In this document: positions 8,580 to 15,122 of the stretch, piece after piece
How the letters are laid out: every line of letters starts with the position of its first letter
Numbering within the stretch: the stretch's first letter is position 1
Origin: Actinomycetota bacterium
GTDB lineage: Bacteria; Actinomycetota; Acidimicrobiia; Spongiisociales; ZC4RG35
NCBI GenBank assembly: GCA_003242515.1
Contig: QGUS01000005.1
Location: forward strand, 1-19,095
Length of the DNA: 19,095 bases
Reading direction: 5' to 3'
Program-made: the position numbers and the translations under genes
The notes under the pieces: generated by a model
Databases searched by the model: none
What the model was told of the DNA's origin: nothing
Seen by the model: the letters and a program-made list of their open reading frames with translations, nothing else

Positions 8580-9139
8580 CCGAACGCTCCCAGCACGGCG
8601 GCGGACCGGTAGTCCCGGGGCGTGTCCAGGTCGTGCAGCAGCCCGGTCCTGGTGACGATCACCGGGTCGTCCAGCCTCGCCAGGTGGCGGTGGAAGCTGG
8701 CGGGACCATAGGAGAAGCGGATCGGCCGGGCCGAGGAGAGCACCGAGGTCCCGCCGTCCGAGGACGGGGCGATCACGTCACGGCCGGCGGCCACCGGGGC
8801 CGTCACCGCTTCCAGGTCGGCGGCGGTGACGAGGGGCAGGTCGGCGTGGATCACCACCCATCGTTCCGTGCCGGCCGCCTCGACGCCCGCCGCACAGGCC
8901 GCGTCCAGGCCGGCGTCCGGGTCGGGGACCACGGAGTAGCCGGAGTCTCTCGCCCAGGCCGCCACGTCCGGGTCGGAGGTGACGACCAGCGGGGTCATCC
9001 CCGCCCTGGTGGCCGCCCCCGTCACCCGCTCGGCGAGCGACGCGGCCAGCGAGTGGCGCTCCTCCTCGGTGAGTTCCGGGGCCAGGCGTGACTTGCCCAT
9101 CCGGAACGACCGGACGGGGACGACGGCGTAGAGGCTCAT
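8576..9139 (-). CDS. fbiD: Phosphoenolpyruvate (or 2-phospho-L-lactate) guanylyltransferase, F420 biosynthesis
   Basis: A 187-residue CofC/FbiD family nucleotidyltransferase. It joins GMP from GTP to phosphoenolpyruvate (actinobacteria) or 2-phospholactate (archaea), the first step in building the side chain of coenzyme F420. The N-terminal nucleotide-binding stretch VPVRSFRMGKSRLAPEL (7-23), the metal-binding IHADLPLV (97-104), APSSDGGTSVL (124-134) and HDLDTP (169-174) all match the family. The length is normal (about 200). It starts 15 bases after the stress-protein stop; the gap is a 12-base GC palindrome with no evident ribosome binding site. It overlaps the glycerate kinase by 4 bp. No other F420 gene is in the window. 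Confidence 0.92.
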   Translation of the reverse strand: MSLYAVVPVRSFRMGKSRLAPELTEEERHSLAASLAERVTGAATRAGMTPLVVTSDPDVAAWARDSGYSVVPDPDAGLDAACAAGVEAAGTERWVVIHADLPLVTAADLEAVTAPVAAGRDVIAPSSDGGTSVLSSARPIRFSYGPASFHRHLARLDDPVIVTRTGLLHDLDTPRDYRSAAVLGAFG

Positions 9140-9154
9140 CCCCGGCCGGGGCCG

Positions 9155-9595
9155 TTACGGGACGAGGAGCACGGTGCAGGGGCTGTGATGGCAGATCCGG
9201 TCGGCGACGGAGCCGAGGATCACGCGCTCCACGAGGCCCGCACCACGGCGGCCGATGACCATGAGGTCGGCGTTGCGCTCCTCGGCGACGGCGATGAGCC
9301 TGGTGGCCGGGTCGCCTAGGTCCTCCACGGCCTCGTACTCGACGCCGGCGAGGTCCAGGCTGGAGATCAGCTTGTCCACGATCTCCTTCTGGCCCTGGAT
9401 CAGCGCCTCGGACAGCGACTCGGGGGTCGGGGGTGCCCCGCCCAGGCCCCACCAGCCCTCGGGCGGGCGGACCACCGTCACGAACACGAGCTTGCCGCCG
9501 GTGGTGCGTGCTACCTCAACGGCCTGCCGTGCCGCCCTCTCTGCGGTCTCGGAGCCGTCGACTCCGACGATGATGGTCTTGATGTTCCAGGTCAT
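9155..9595 (-). CDS. Universal stress protein, UspA family
   Basis: A 146-residue single-domain Usp. It has the N-terminal strand IIVGVDGSETAERA with D13 and the ATP-binding pattern G-x2-G-x9-G-S (G115, G118, G128, S129), so it belongs to the nucleotide-binding group. By family knowledge these cytoplasmic dimers respond to stress or energy state; the specific role is unknown. The ATG at 9593-9595 is preceded by GAGGAGGG at good spacing. A TAGGCT hexamer overlaps the end of pgpA, so it may have its own promoter as well as read-through from pgpA. Confidence 0.93.
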   Translation of the reverse strand: MTWNIKTIIVGVDGSETAERAARQAVEVARTTGGKLVFVTVVRPPEGWWGLGGAPPTPESLSEALIQGQKEIVDKLISSLDLAGVEYEAVEDLGDPATRLIAVAEERNADLMVIGRRGAGLVERVILGSVADRICHHSPCTVLLVP

Positions 9596-9616
9596 TTGGT
9601 GGCCCTCCTCACCCGG

Positions 9617-9622
9617 AGCCTA
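9617..9622 (-). promoter_or_regulatory. Putative -10 for the universal stress gene
   Basis: TAGGCT on the minus strand overlaps the pgpA stop codon and lies 21 bases before the usp ATG, leaving a short leader with a strong GAGGAGGG ribosome binding site. No -35 match is seen. Confidence 0.35.
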
Positions 9623-10078
9623 AACGAGCCACTGGACGAGGTGACCGGCCAAAAGTCCATAAAGGCCCGCCACCAGGTCGTCGGCCATCACCCCGACCGG
9701 CCCGGGGACGTCCTCGGCCCGCTGCACACCCGGGAAGAACCGCTTGAAGATGTCGGCCAGCCGGAACACGCCGAAGGCCACCAGTGCGGCTGGCCACTCG
9801 ACGATCCCCACCAGGGAGAGGAACGCCCCTGCGGCCTCGTCGACGACGATCCACCCGGCGTCGCCCGTGTCGTCGTAGAGCGAACGGATCGCCCAGGTGC
9901 CCGCCGCGACCGAGGCGCCGAGCAGGGCCGCAACCCAGGGCCAGCCTGCGGCCCGGCCGACCAAGAAGGCGACGATCGCTGCCGCCAGTCCCCCGACCGT
10001 GCCCGATCCGGAGTCCTTCCCGCGGAAGCGGCGCAGGATCAAACCGGACCCGAAGAAGGAGGCGACCACCCTCGACAT
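9620..10078 (-). CDS. pgpA: Phosphatidylglycerophosphatase A
   Basis: A 152-residue membrane protein that removes phosphate from phosphatidylglycerophosphate to give phosphatidylglycerol. Family features are DEAAGAF (80-86), EWPAALVAFGVFRLADIFKRFFPG (94-117) with the Phe-Arg-x3-Asp-x2-Lys block, and VMADDLVAGLYG (130-141). There are about three to four hydrophobic segments. I chose the ATG at 10076-10078: a TAGCCT hexamer ends exactly 7 bases upstream, suggesting a leaderless transcript. In-frame extension further upstream only runs antisense through ilvE. It heads the five-gene minus-strand group and is divergent from ilvE across 57 bases. Confidence 0.87.
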   Translation of the reverse strand: MSRVVASFFGSGLILRRFRGKDSGSGTVGGLAAAIVAFLVGRAAGWPWVAALLGASVAAGTWAIRSLYDDTGDAGWIVVDEAAGAFLSLVGIVEWPAALVAFGVFRLADIFKRFFPGVQRAEDVPGPVGVMADDLVAGLYGLLAGHLVQWLV

Positions 10079-10085
10079 TGCCCCC

Positions 10086-10091
10086 AGGCTA
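10086..10091 (-). promoter_or_regulatory. Putative -10 of the leaderless pgpA promoter
   Basis: TAGCCT on the minus strand ends 7 bases before the pgpA ATG. The same hexamer at the same spacing stands before the divergent ilvE. Confidence 0.55.
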
Positions 10092-10122
10092 GGGGCCGGA
10101 CGCGGGACACCCGTGGCTGGTT

Positions 10123-10128
10123 TAGCCT
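10123..10128 (+). promoter_or_regulatory. Putative -10 of the leaderless ilvE promoter
   Basis: TAGCCT ends 7 bases before the ilvE ATG at 10136. No ribosome binding site fits in the remaining space as an mRNA leader. With the pgpA hexamer 31 bases away, the two -35 zones would overlap. Confidence 0.55.
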
Positions 10129-10135
10129 TGAGGGC

Positions 10136-11050
10136 ATGGAGACCTCCACCCACATCTGGAGTGATGGAGAGCTGATCCCCTGGGAGGAGGCGAAGGTCCA
10201 TTTCCTGACCCACGCCCTCCAGTACGGAACCGGGGTCTTCGAGGGGATCAGGGCCTACAGCACTCCCGAAGGCACTGCCGTGTTCCGCCTGACGGAGCAC
10301 ATGGAACGGCTGCGCGACTCGGCCAAGGCCTACGAGATCCCGCTGAAGTGGTCCGTCGAGCAGCTGGTAGAGGCCACCCGGGAGCTGCTCCGGGTGACGG
10401 GTCTCGACAACGCCTATATCCGCCCCCTCGTTTTCTGGGGTCCCGGCGACATCGGCCTCTTCCCGAAGGGCTCCGAGGCCCAGACGATGATCGCCGCGTT
10501 CCCCCTCGGCGCCTATCACGGCGACGACGCGGCCTCCAAGGGCATCAGCACCATGGTGTCGTCCTGGCGCCGCATCTCGCACAACTCCTTCGTCCCGACC
10601 GCGAAGGGCTCCGGCGGCTACCTCAACTCGATGCTGGCCAAGGCCGAGGCCCTGCGCGCCGGATGCGACGAGGCGATCCTGCTCAATGACGCCGGCCAGG
10701 TGGCCGAGGGGAGCGGGATGAACCTGTTCGTCGTGGAGGACGGTGTCGTGTACACGCCCCCGGTCTCCTCGGGGATCCTCAAGGGGATCACCCGTGACTC
10801 GGTGATGACCCTGCTCCGCCGCGAGGGTGTCGAGGTCGTGGAGCAAGACCTGGCCCGTGGCAGCCTCTACACCGCCGACGAGGTGTTCCTCGTCGGAACC
10901 GCCGCCGAGGTCAGCCCGGTCCGCTCCGTCGACGGCCGGCTGGTCGGTGACGGGAGCCCGGGCCCCATCACCCGCAAGACCGTGGCCATCTACCGCGACG
11001 CCGTCACCGGGAAGCTCGACGAGTTCAAGCACTGGTTGACGTACGTCTGA
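10136..11050 (+). CDS. ilvE: Branched-chain amino acid aminotransferase
   Basis: A 304-residue class IV PLP enzyme that transfers amino groups between glutamate and branched-chain 2-oxo acids, the last step of Ile, Leu and Val synthesis. It has the bacterial short-form start HIWSDGELIPWEEAKVHFLT, HALQYGTGVFEGIRAY, the PLP lysine K157 in TAKGSGGYLNSMLAK and E191 in EGSGMNLFVV. Both are offset by two from E. coli IlvE (K159, E193). A late GTAAEVSPV is also present. The frame is open well upstream, but the ATG at 10136 gives the full family length and has the leaderless TAGCCT. The TGA overlaps the next ATG (TGATG). D-amino acid transaminase and ADC lyase share the fold, but the N-terminus and HWLTYV end fit IlvE. 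Confidence 0.94.
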   Translation: METSTHIWSDGELIPWEEAKVHFLTHALQYGTGVFEGIRAYSTPEGTAVFRLTEHMERLRDSAKAYEIPLKWSVEQLVEATRELLRVTGLDNAYIRPLVFWGPGDIGLFPKGSEAQTMIAAFPLGAYHGDDAASKGISTMVSSWRRISHNSFVPTAKGSGGYLNSMLAKAEALRAGCDEAILLNDAGQVAEGSGMNLFVVEDGVVYTPPVSSGILKGITRDSVMTLLRREGVEVVEQDLARGSLYTADEVFLVGTAAEVSPVRSVDGRLVGDGSPGPITRKTVAIYRDAVTGKLDEFKHWLTYV

Positions 11051-11535
11051 TGGCACAGCAGCCCAACGTCTCGCTGACTGCGGCCGACCGGCCGCGCCGC
11101 AGCCTCCAGCCGCCGGCCTCCCGTGGCTGGCGGGCCAACAAGCCGGGTGTGCCCGACGCACCCGACGACCCGGACCGCTTCGGTCCCTACCAGGTGACCG
11201 GCCCGGACCCGGGCTGGGCGAAGAAGGTGGTCCGCGTCCACGGGCTCCCCGAGGAGCAGCCGGGCCTCGAGGACGTGGTGGTGGGGCTCGTCATGGCCCG
11301 CGCCGCCGCCCTCGGCCGGGCCGCCGTTAAGACCGACGTCGAGGCCGTACTCGCCCTGCTGGGTTACGGCTACGACGCCCTGCCCGAGGTGGTCGAACGC
11401 CGCAATCGCTGGCTCGCCGCCACTTCGGACGACAAGCGGCCCGGTGAGACGGCGGTGATGGAGGTGGATCGTGCGGTCCTCCTCGAGAAGCCCGATCAGA
11501 TCAGGAGGGCTCACGCCAGGAGAGGAGCGCAGTGA
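11050..11535 (+). CDS. Conserved-looking hypothetical protein between ilvE and the FAH gene
   Basis: I do not recognise this 161-residue protein. The first 45 residues are rich in Pro, Arg, Ala and Asp and probably disordered. Then comes GPYQVTGPDPGWAKKVVRVHG, a helical middle (EDVVVGLVMARAAALGRAAVKTD as a predicted amphipathic region, then VLALLGYGY) and a charged C-terminus. There is no signal peptide, membrane helix or cysteine pair. It is very likely real: its ATG overlaps the ilvE stop (TGATG), its TGA overlaps the GTG of the FAH gene (GTGA), and codon use matches its neighbours. It should be made together with ilvE, the FAH gene and gltX. Confidence 0.75.
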   Translation: MAQQPNVSLTAADRPRRSLQPPASRGWRANKPGVPDAPDDPDRFGPYQVTGPDPGWAKKVVRVHGLPEEQPGLEDVVVGLVMARAAALGRAAVKTDVEAVLALLGYGYDALPEVVERRNRWLAATSDDKRPGETAVMEVDRAVLLEKPDQIRRAHARRGAQ

Positions 11536-12299
11536 GGATCGTCCGTTTCAAGTCCGGTGAGGACATCCGGTACGGGGTCGCCGACGAAGAGGGCGTGATC
11601 CTGTACGAGGGCACGCCGTTCTTCGTCTGGGAGCCCACCGAGACGGTCGTTCCCTGGTCGAAGGTCAGCCTGCTCGCTCCCGTCCTGCCCACCAAGGTGG
11701 TCTGCGTCGGCAAGAACTACGAGGACCACGCCGGCGAGATGGGCGGGGAGGTCCCGCCCGAGCCGATGACCTTCCTCAAGCCGTCGACCGCCGTGATCGG
11801 CCCGAACGCCAACGTCGTGTATCCGACCAGGCTCAGCCAGGAGGTGCACCACGAGGCGGAGCTGGCCGTCGTGATCGGCAAGCCGGCCCGCAACGTCAAG
11901 GCGGAGGACGCCGGCAACTACGTCTTCGGCTACACCGCCGCCAACGACGTCACGGCCCGCGACCTGCAACGCAGGGACGGGCAGTGGGGGAGGGCCAAGG
12001 GCTTCGACACCTTCTGCCCGCTGGGTCCCTGGATCGAGACCGAGCTCGACCCCAGCGAGAGGCTCTCGGTGATCTGCCGGGTCAACGGAGAGGTCCGCCA
12101 GTCCGGGTACACCTCGGACATGGTCTATGGCGTCCCCGAGCTGGTCGAGTTCATCTCCTCCTTCACCACGCTCCTCCCGGGCGACGTCATCCTCACCGGC
12201 ACCCCTGCCGGCGTCGGCCCCGTGGTTCCCGGTGACCTCATGGAGGTGGAGGTGGAGGGGATCGGCGTCCTGGCCAACCGGGTGGTGGCTCCGGCATGA
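11532..12299 (+). CDS. Fumarylacetoacetate hydrolase (FAH) family protein
   Basis: A 255-residue enzyme with a short N-terminal region and a C-terminal FAH domain. Metal ligands are visible as E108 and E110 in HHEAELAVVIG and D139 in AANDVTARDLQ. CVGKNYEDHAGEMG (58-71) and RAKGFDTFCPLGPW supply the rest of the active site, and GDVILTGTPAGVG is the C-terminal signature. The family cleaves C-C bonds of acylpyruvates, decarboxylates oxaloacetate or isomerises hydroxyheptadienedioate; the substrate cannot be assigned. The GTG start overlaps the preceding TGA, with GAGGAG upstream. It overlaps gltX by 4 bp (ATGA). Mycobacterium tuberculosis has a homologue (Rv2993c) next to its glutamyl-tRNA synthetase gene, so the neighbourhood seems old in actinobacteria. 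Confidence 0.9.
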   Translation: MRIVRFKSGEDIRYGVADEEGVILYEGTPFFVWEPTETVVPWSKVSLLAPVLPTKVVCVGKNYEDHAGEMGGEVPPEPMTFLKPSTAVIGPNANVVYPTRLSQEVHHEAELAVVIGKPARNVKAEDAGNYVFGYTAANDVTARDLQRRDGQWGRAKGFDTFCPLGPWIETELDPSERLSVICRVNGEVRQSGYTSDMVYGVPELVEFISSFTTLLPGDVILTGTPAGVGPVVPGDLMEVEVEGIGVLANRVVAPA

Positions 12300-13717
12300 C
12301 CGTCCGCGTCCGCATGGCGCCTTCGCCGACGGGCGTGCTCCACGTGGGCACTGCCCGGGCGGCCCTGTTCAACTGGCTCTACGCCCGCCACAACGACGGG
12401 GTCTTCGTCGTCCGCATCGACGACACCGACCTGGAGCGGTCCACGAAGGAGTACGAGGAGGAGATCCTCGACGCCATCACCTGGCTGGGCCTCGACTGGG
12501 ACGAGGGGCCCCGGGTTGGCGGCCCCCACGGCACCTACCGGCAGTCCGACCGGTTCGACCGCTACCGCGAGGTCGCCCACCAGCTCGTCGAGTCCGGCCA
12601 CGCCTACTTCGACGACCGTTCCTCCGAGGAGCTGGACGAGCTGCGACAGCGCGCCGTCGCCGAGGGCAAGAACCCGGCGCACTACATCCGTCGTCCGGAG
12701 CGGGAGCGCACCGAGGGCGCCATCCGCCTCTCCATCCCGCAGGACGCTCCGATCGTCTTCGACGACCTGGTCCGGGGGACGGTCAGCTTCGAGCCGGAGG
12801 ACGTCGACGACTTCGTGATCCTCCGCTCCGACGGCACCCCGACCTACCACCTGGCCTCCACCGTCGACGACGTCGACTACGAGATCACCCACGTCGCCAG
12901 GGGCGAGGACATCCTCCCGTCGACCCCGAAGCACATCGTCCTCACCCGGGCGATGAGCTTCACCGAGCCCGTCTACGCCCACCTGCCGCTGCTGTTCGGC
13001 ACCGACGGGAAGAAGCTCTCCAAGCGTCACGGCGCCACGGCCCTCTCCGAGTACCGGGAGGCGGGCTTCCTGCCCGAGGCGATCTTCAACTACCTGGCCA
13101 ACCTTGGCTGGTCGCTGGACGGGGAGACCACGATCTTCACGAGGGAGCAGGCGATCGCCGCCTTCGACCTGGCGGACGTCTCCAGGCACCCGGCCACCTT
13201 CGACCCGGAGAAGCTCACCTGGATGAACGGCGAGTACATCCGGGCGATGGACACGGCCCGGTTCGAGGAGACCGTCCGGCCCTGGATCGAGAAGGGCCTG
13301 GGCCGGGAGGTCACTGACGAGGAGTGGGAGCGGTTCCGTCACGTGTCCGCCCTCGTCCAGGAGCGGACCCGCCTGCTGCCCGAGGCGGCGGAGATCACGC
13401 GGTTCCTCTTCGTCGACATCGACGCATACGACCCGCAGGCCTGGGAGAAGGTGATGACGAAGGACGGCGTCGCCACCGTCCTCGACCGGGTCCTCGAGGC
13501 GCTCGACTCCGTCGGGTCGTGGGACCACGCCGCCATCGAGGAGGAGCTGCGCAAGCTCCCCGAGCAGCTCGGGATGGGCGCCTCCAAGGTGTTCCAGCCG
13601 GTGCGGGTGGCCGTGACGGGAACTTCCGTCAGCCCGCCGTTGTTCGAGTCGATGGCTGCGCTCGGCCGGGAGAAGACCCTGGAACGGATCCGCCGGGCAC
13701 GTGGTGAGTTGGGGTGA
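12296..13717 (+). CDS. gltX: Glutamyl-tRNA synthetase
   Basis: A 473-residue class I aminoacyl-tRNA synthetase that charges tRNA with glutamate. The HIGH-type motif is in APSPTGVLHVGTARAALFNW (8-27) and the KMSKS-type motif is KLSKR (240-244, followed by HGAT). IDDTDLERS (residues 41-49) and LGLDWDEGP are also typical. The length agrees with bacterial GluRS (about 470-490). In most actinobacteria this enzyme also mischarges tRNA-Gln for GatCAB, which would fit the U1-A72 tRNA-Gln at 1394; this is inference. The ATG overlaps the FAH stop (ATGA). A tRNA-Glu(TTC) gene follows 35 bases downstream, and its -35 element overlaps the gltX stop. Confidence 0.96.
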   Translation: MTVRVRMAPSPTGVLHVGTARAALFNWLYARHNDGVFVVRIDDTDLERSTKEYEEEILDAITWLGLDWDEGPRVGGPHGTYRQSDRFDRYREVAHQLVESGHAYFDDRSSEELDELRQRAVAEGKNPAHYIRRPERERTEGAIRLSIPQDAPIVFDDLVRGTVSFEPEDVDDFVILRSDGTPTYHLASTVDDVDYEITHVARGEDILPSTPKHIVLTRAMSFTEPVYAHLPLLFGTDGKKLSKRHGATALSEYREAGFLPEAIFNYLANLGWSLDGETTIFTREQAIAAFDLADVSRHPATFDPEKLTWMNGEYIRAMDTARFEETVRPWIEKGLGREVTDEEWERFRHVSALVQERTRLLPEAAEITRFLFVDIDAYDPQAWEKVMTKDGVATVLDRVLEALDSVGSWDHAAIEEELRKLPEQLGMGASKVFQPVRVAVTGTSVSPPLFESMAALGREKTLERIRRARGELG

Positions 13718-13737
13718 GGCCCCCCGGGCCGTAACCT
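13709..13737 (+). promoter_or_regulatory. Putative promoter of tRNA-Glu(TTC)
   Basis: TTGGGG (13709-13714) and TAACCT (13732-13737) are spaced exactly 17 bases. The tRNA 5' end is 15 bases after the -10. The -35 overlaps the end of gltX, so the tRNA can be expressed both from here and by read-through. Confidence 0.55.
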
Positions 13738-13752
13738 CACTCCGACAGCCCT

Positions 13753-13828
13753 GGTCCCGTCGTCCAGCGGTCTAGGACGCCGGCCTTTCAAGCCGGAAAC
13801 GCGGGTTCGAATCCCGTCGGGACTGCCA
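13753..13828 (+). tRNA. tRNA-Glu (anticodon TTC), CCA encoded
   Basis: The cloverleaf has acceptor GGTCCCG/CGGGACT, anticodon stem CCGGC/GCCGG around CTTTCAA (anticodon TTC), T arm GCGGG/CCCGT around TTCGAAT, discriminator G and encoded CCA. It lies directly downstream of gltX, the gene for the enzyme that charges it. Confidence 0.96.
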
Positions 13829-13860
13829 CGCACCTTCCGGCGCTCGCCCCCCTCGGTGCG
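13829..13860 (+). terminator. Possible hairpin after tRNA-Glu(TTC)
   Basis: CGCACC (13829-13834) and GGTGCG (13855-13860) can pair as a 6-bp stem with a 20-base GC-rich loop directly after the CCA. The stem is short and the loop long, so this is tentative. Confidence 0.35.
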
Positions 13861-13901
13861 ACGGGTCGGTCGGCCGGGAATGCTCCACCGCCCGGCGTCG
13901 T

Positions 13902-13907
13902 TACCCT
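13902..13907 (+). promoter_or_regulatory. Putative -10 of a leaderless promoter for the DsbB-like/thioredoxin pair
   Basis: TACCCT ends 7 bases before the ATG at 13915, with no ribosome binding site between. Confidence 0.55.
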
Positions 13908-13914
13908 GCCCACG

Positions 13915-14466
13915 ATGAACACAGAGCTCGGGGTCTCCTGGCAGTTCCTCCAGGTCTACAACACCGTCCTCGCGTCGCTCGCCCTCCTCTCCCTCGCCGG
14001 GGCCGCGGCGCTCGTGGTCTACCGGATCGTCAGGGGCGAGGAGGCGGCCCGCAACCTGCTCGGTGACGGCGCCCTCTGGCTGGCATGGCTGGTGGCGCTG
14101 GTCAGCACCGCCGGGTCGCTCTTCTACTCGGAGGTCATCGGGTTCGAGCCCTGCCGTCTCTGCTGGTTCCAGCGGATCTTCATGTACCCGATGTCCGTGG
14201 TCCTCCTCGTGGGCGCCTGGCGCAAGGAGGCGGCCACCAGGCTCCACGCCCTGCCGCTGGCCCTGATCGGTGTCTGCATCTCGATCTACCACTACCTGGT
14301 CCAGATCTACCCGAGCATCGAGGGCGGCTCCTGCGACCCGAACAACCCGTGCAGCATGAGGTACGTGGAGGTGTTCGGGTTCGTCTCGATCCCGTTTATG
14401 GCGGGCGCCGGGTTTACGCTCATCGCGGTCCTGCTCTGGTTCTACGCGAAGGCGAAAGAGGAATGA
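13915..14466 (+). CDS. DsbB/BdbC-like disulfide bond formation membrane protein
   Basis: A 183-residue membrane protein with about four to five hydrophobic helices (near 17-37, 52-72, 88-101, 112-132 and 155-178). The first redox pair is C80-x2-C83 in FEPCRLCWFQRIFMYP, the hallmark of the DsbB/BdbC family. The second pair, C140 and C146 in GGSCDPNNPC, lies in the external loop. Such proteins pass electrons from an extracytoplasmic thiol oxidase to membrane quinone; menaquinone is the likely acceptor, and a MenB gene lies later in the window. The ATG was chosen for its leaderless -10. The TGA overlaps the ATG of the next gene (ATGA), which encodes a CPHC thioredoxin that is the natural partner. 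Confidence 0.92.
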   Translation: MNTELGVSWQFLQVYNTVLASLALLSLAGAAALVVYRIVRGEEAARNLLGDGALWLAWLVALVSTAGSLFYSEVIGFEPCRLCWFQRIFMYPMSVVLLVGAWRKEAATRLHALPLALIGVCISIYHYLVQIYPSIEGGSCDPNNPCSMRYVEVFGFVSIPFMAGAGFTLIAVLLWFYAKAKEE

Positions 14467-15119
14467 ACAAGAAGCTGATCTGGATCATCGGCGGCGTCCT
14501 CGGTCTGGCGCTGATCGTCGGCCTGGCGGCCGCGATCGCCTCCGAGGAGCCCATCGACGAGAACGTCGGGTTCGGAGACCCGACCGTCGAGGGCCAGTCG
14601 CTGCCCATGGTCGAAAACCCCAACGCCGGCGATCCCGCGACCGGCATGACCGCGCCCACCGTGACCGGGACCGACTGGAACGGCAACGAGTACACGATCG
14701 GCCCCGACGGACGGGCGAAGATCGTCGTCTTCCTCGCCCACTGGTGCCCTCACTGCCAGGCCGAGGTGCCCGAGATCGTCCAGTGGATGAACGCCGGCGG
14801 CCTTCCCGGGGGCGTCGACCTCTACGGTGTGACCATCTTCACCAACCCGGTGCGGACCAACTTCCCGCCGTCGCAGTGGTTGGAGCGTGAGGGCTGGAAC
14901 GCCCCGGTGATCATGGATGACCGGGAGAACAGCATCGCCCTGGGATACGGGGTGATCTCCACGCCGACCTACATCGTGCTCGACGGCGAGAACAAGAACC
15001 TCGGCCGTCTCGCCGGTGAGATCGGCATCGCCGGGTACAACCTGCTGGCCTCGATCGCCGAGGCGTCGCTCGATTCCGGCGACTCAGGCGATTCCGGCGA
15101 CGACGCCGGCGACAGCTGA
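14463..15119 (+). CDS. Membrane-anchored thioredoxin-fold protein with CPHC active site
   Basis: A 218-residue protein. Residues 1-5 are basic (MNKK) and 6-27 are hydrophobic, forming an uncleaved anchor or signal peptide without a lipobox. A linker leads to a TlpA-like thioredoxin domain (about 60-203) with FLAHWCPHCQAEVP (C95 and C98) and the cis-Pro loop STPTY (P168). CPHC is the dipeptide of the strong oxidant DsbA, so a thiol-oxidase role outside the membrane is likely, recharged by the DsbB-like protein encoded just before it. The last 15 residues are an acidic Ser-Gly-Asp tail encoded by a repeated GATTCCGGCGAC unit (15072-15083 and 15090-15101). The gene ends 3 bases from convergent rpiB. 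Confidence 0.9.
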   Translation: MNKKLIWIIGGVLGLALIVGLAAAIASEEPIDENVGFGDPTVEGQSLPMVENPNAGDPATGMTAPTVTGTDWNGNEYTIGPDGRAKIVVFLAHWCPHCQAEVPEIVQWMNAGGLPGGVDLYGVTIFTNPVRTNFPPSQWLEREGWNAPVIMDDRENSIALGYGVISTPTYIVLDGENKNLGRLAGEIGIAGYNLLASIAEASLDSGDSGDSGDDAGDS

Positions 15120-15122
15120 GAG

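Noticed and set aside
9140..9151. Perfect palindrome CCCCGGCCGGGG between usp and fbiD, considered as an operator or terminator
   Set aside because: It has no loop, sits inside a presumed operon, and such GC palindromes are expected by chance at this base composition.
9596..10135. Upstream extension of the ilvE frame
   Set aside because: It lies opposite pgpA and adds low-complexity residues. The ATG at 10136 gives the full IlvE length.
10079..11161. Upstream extension of the pgpA frame
   Set aside because: It is antisense to ilvE and unlike any PgpA N-terminus.
13714..13740. GTGAGG/CCTCAC inverted repeat after gltX as a terminator
   Set aside because: A 6-bp stem with a 15-base loop that overlaps the tRNA-Glu promoter elements; read-through into the tRNA is at least as likely.
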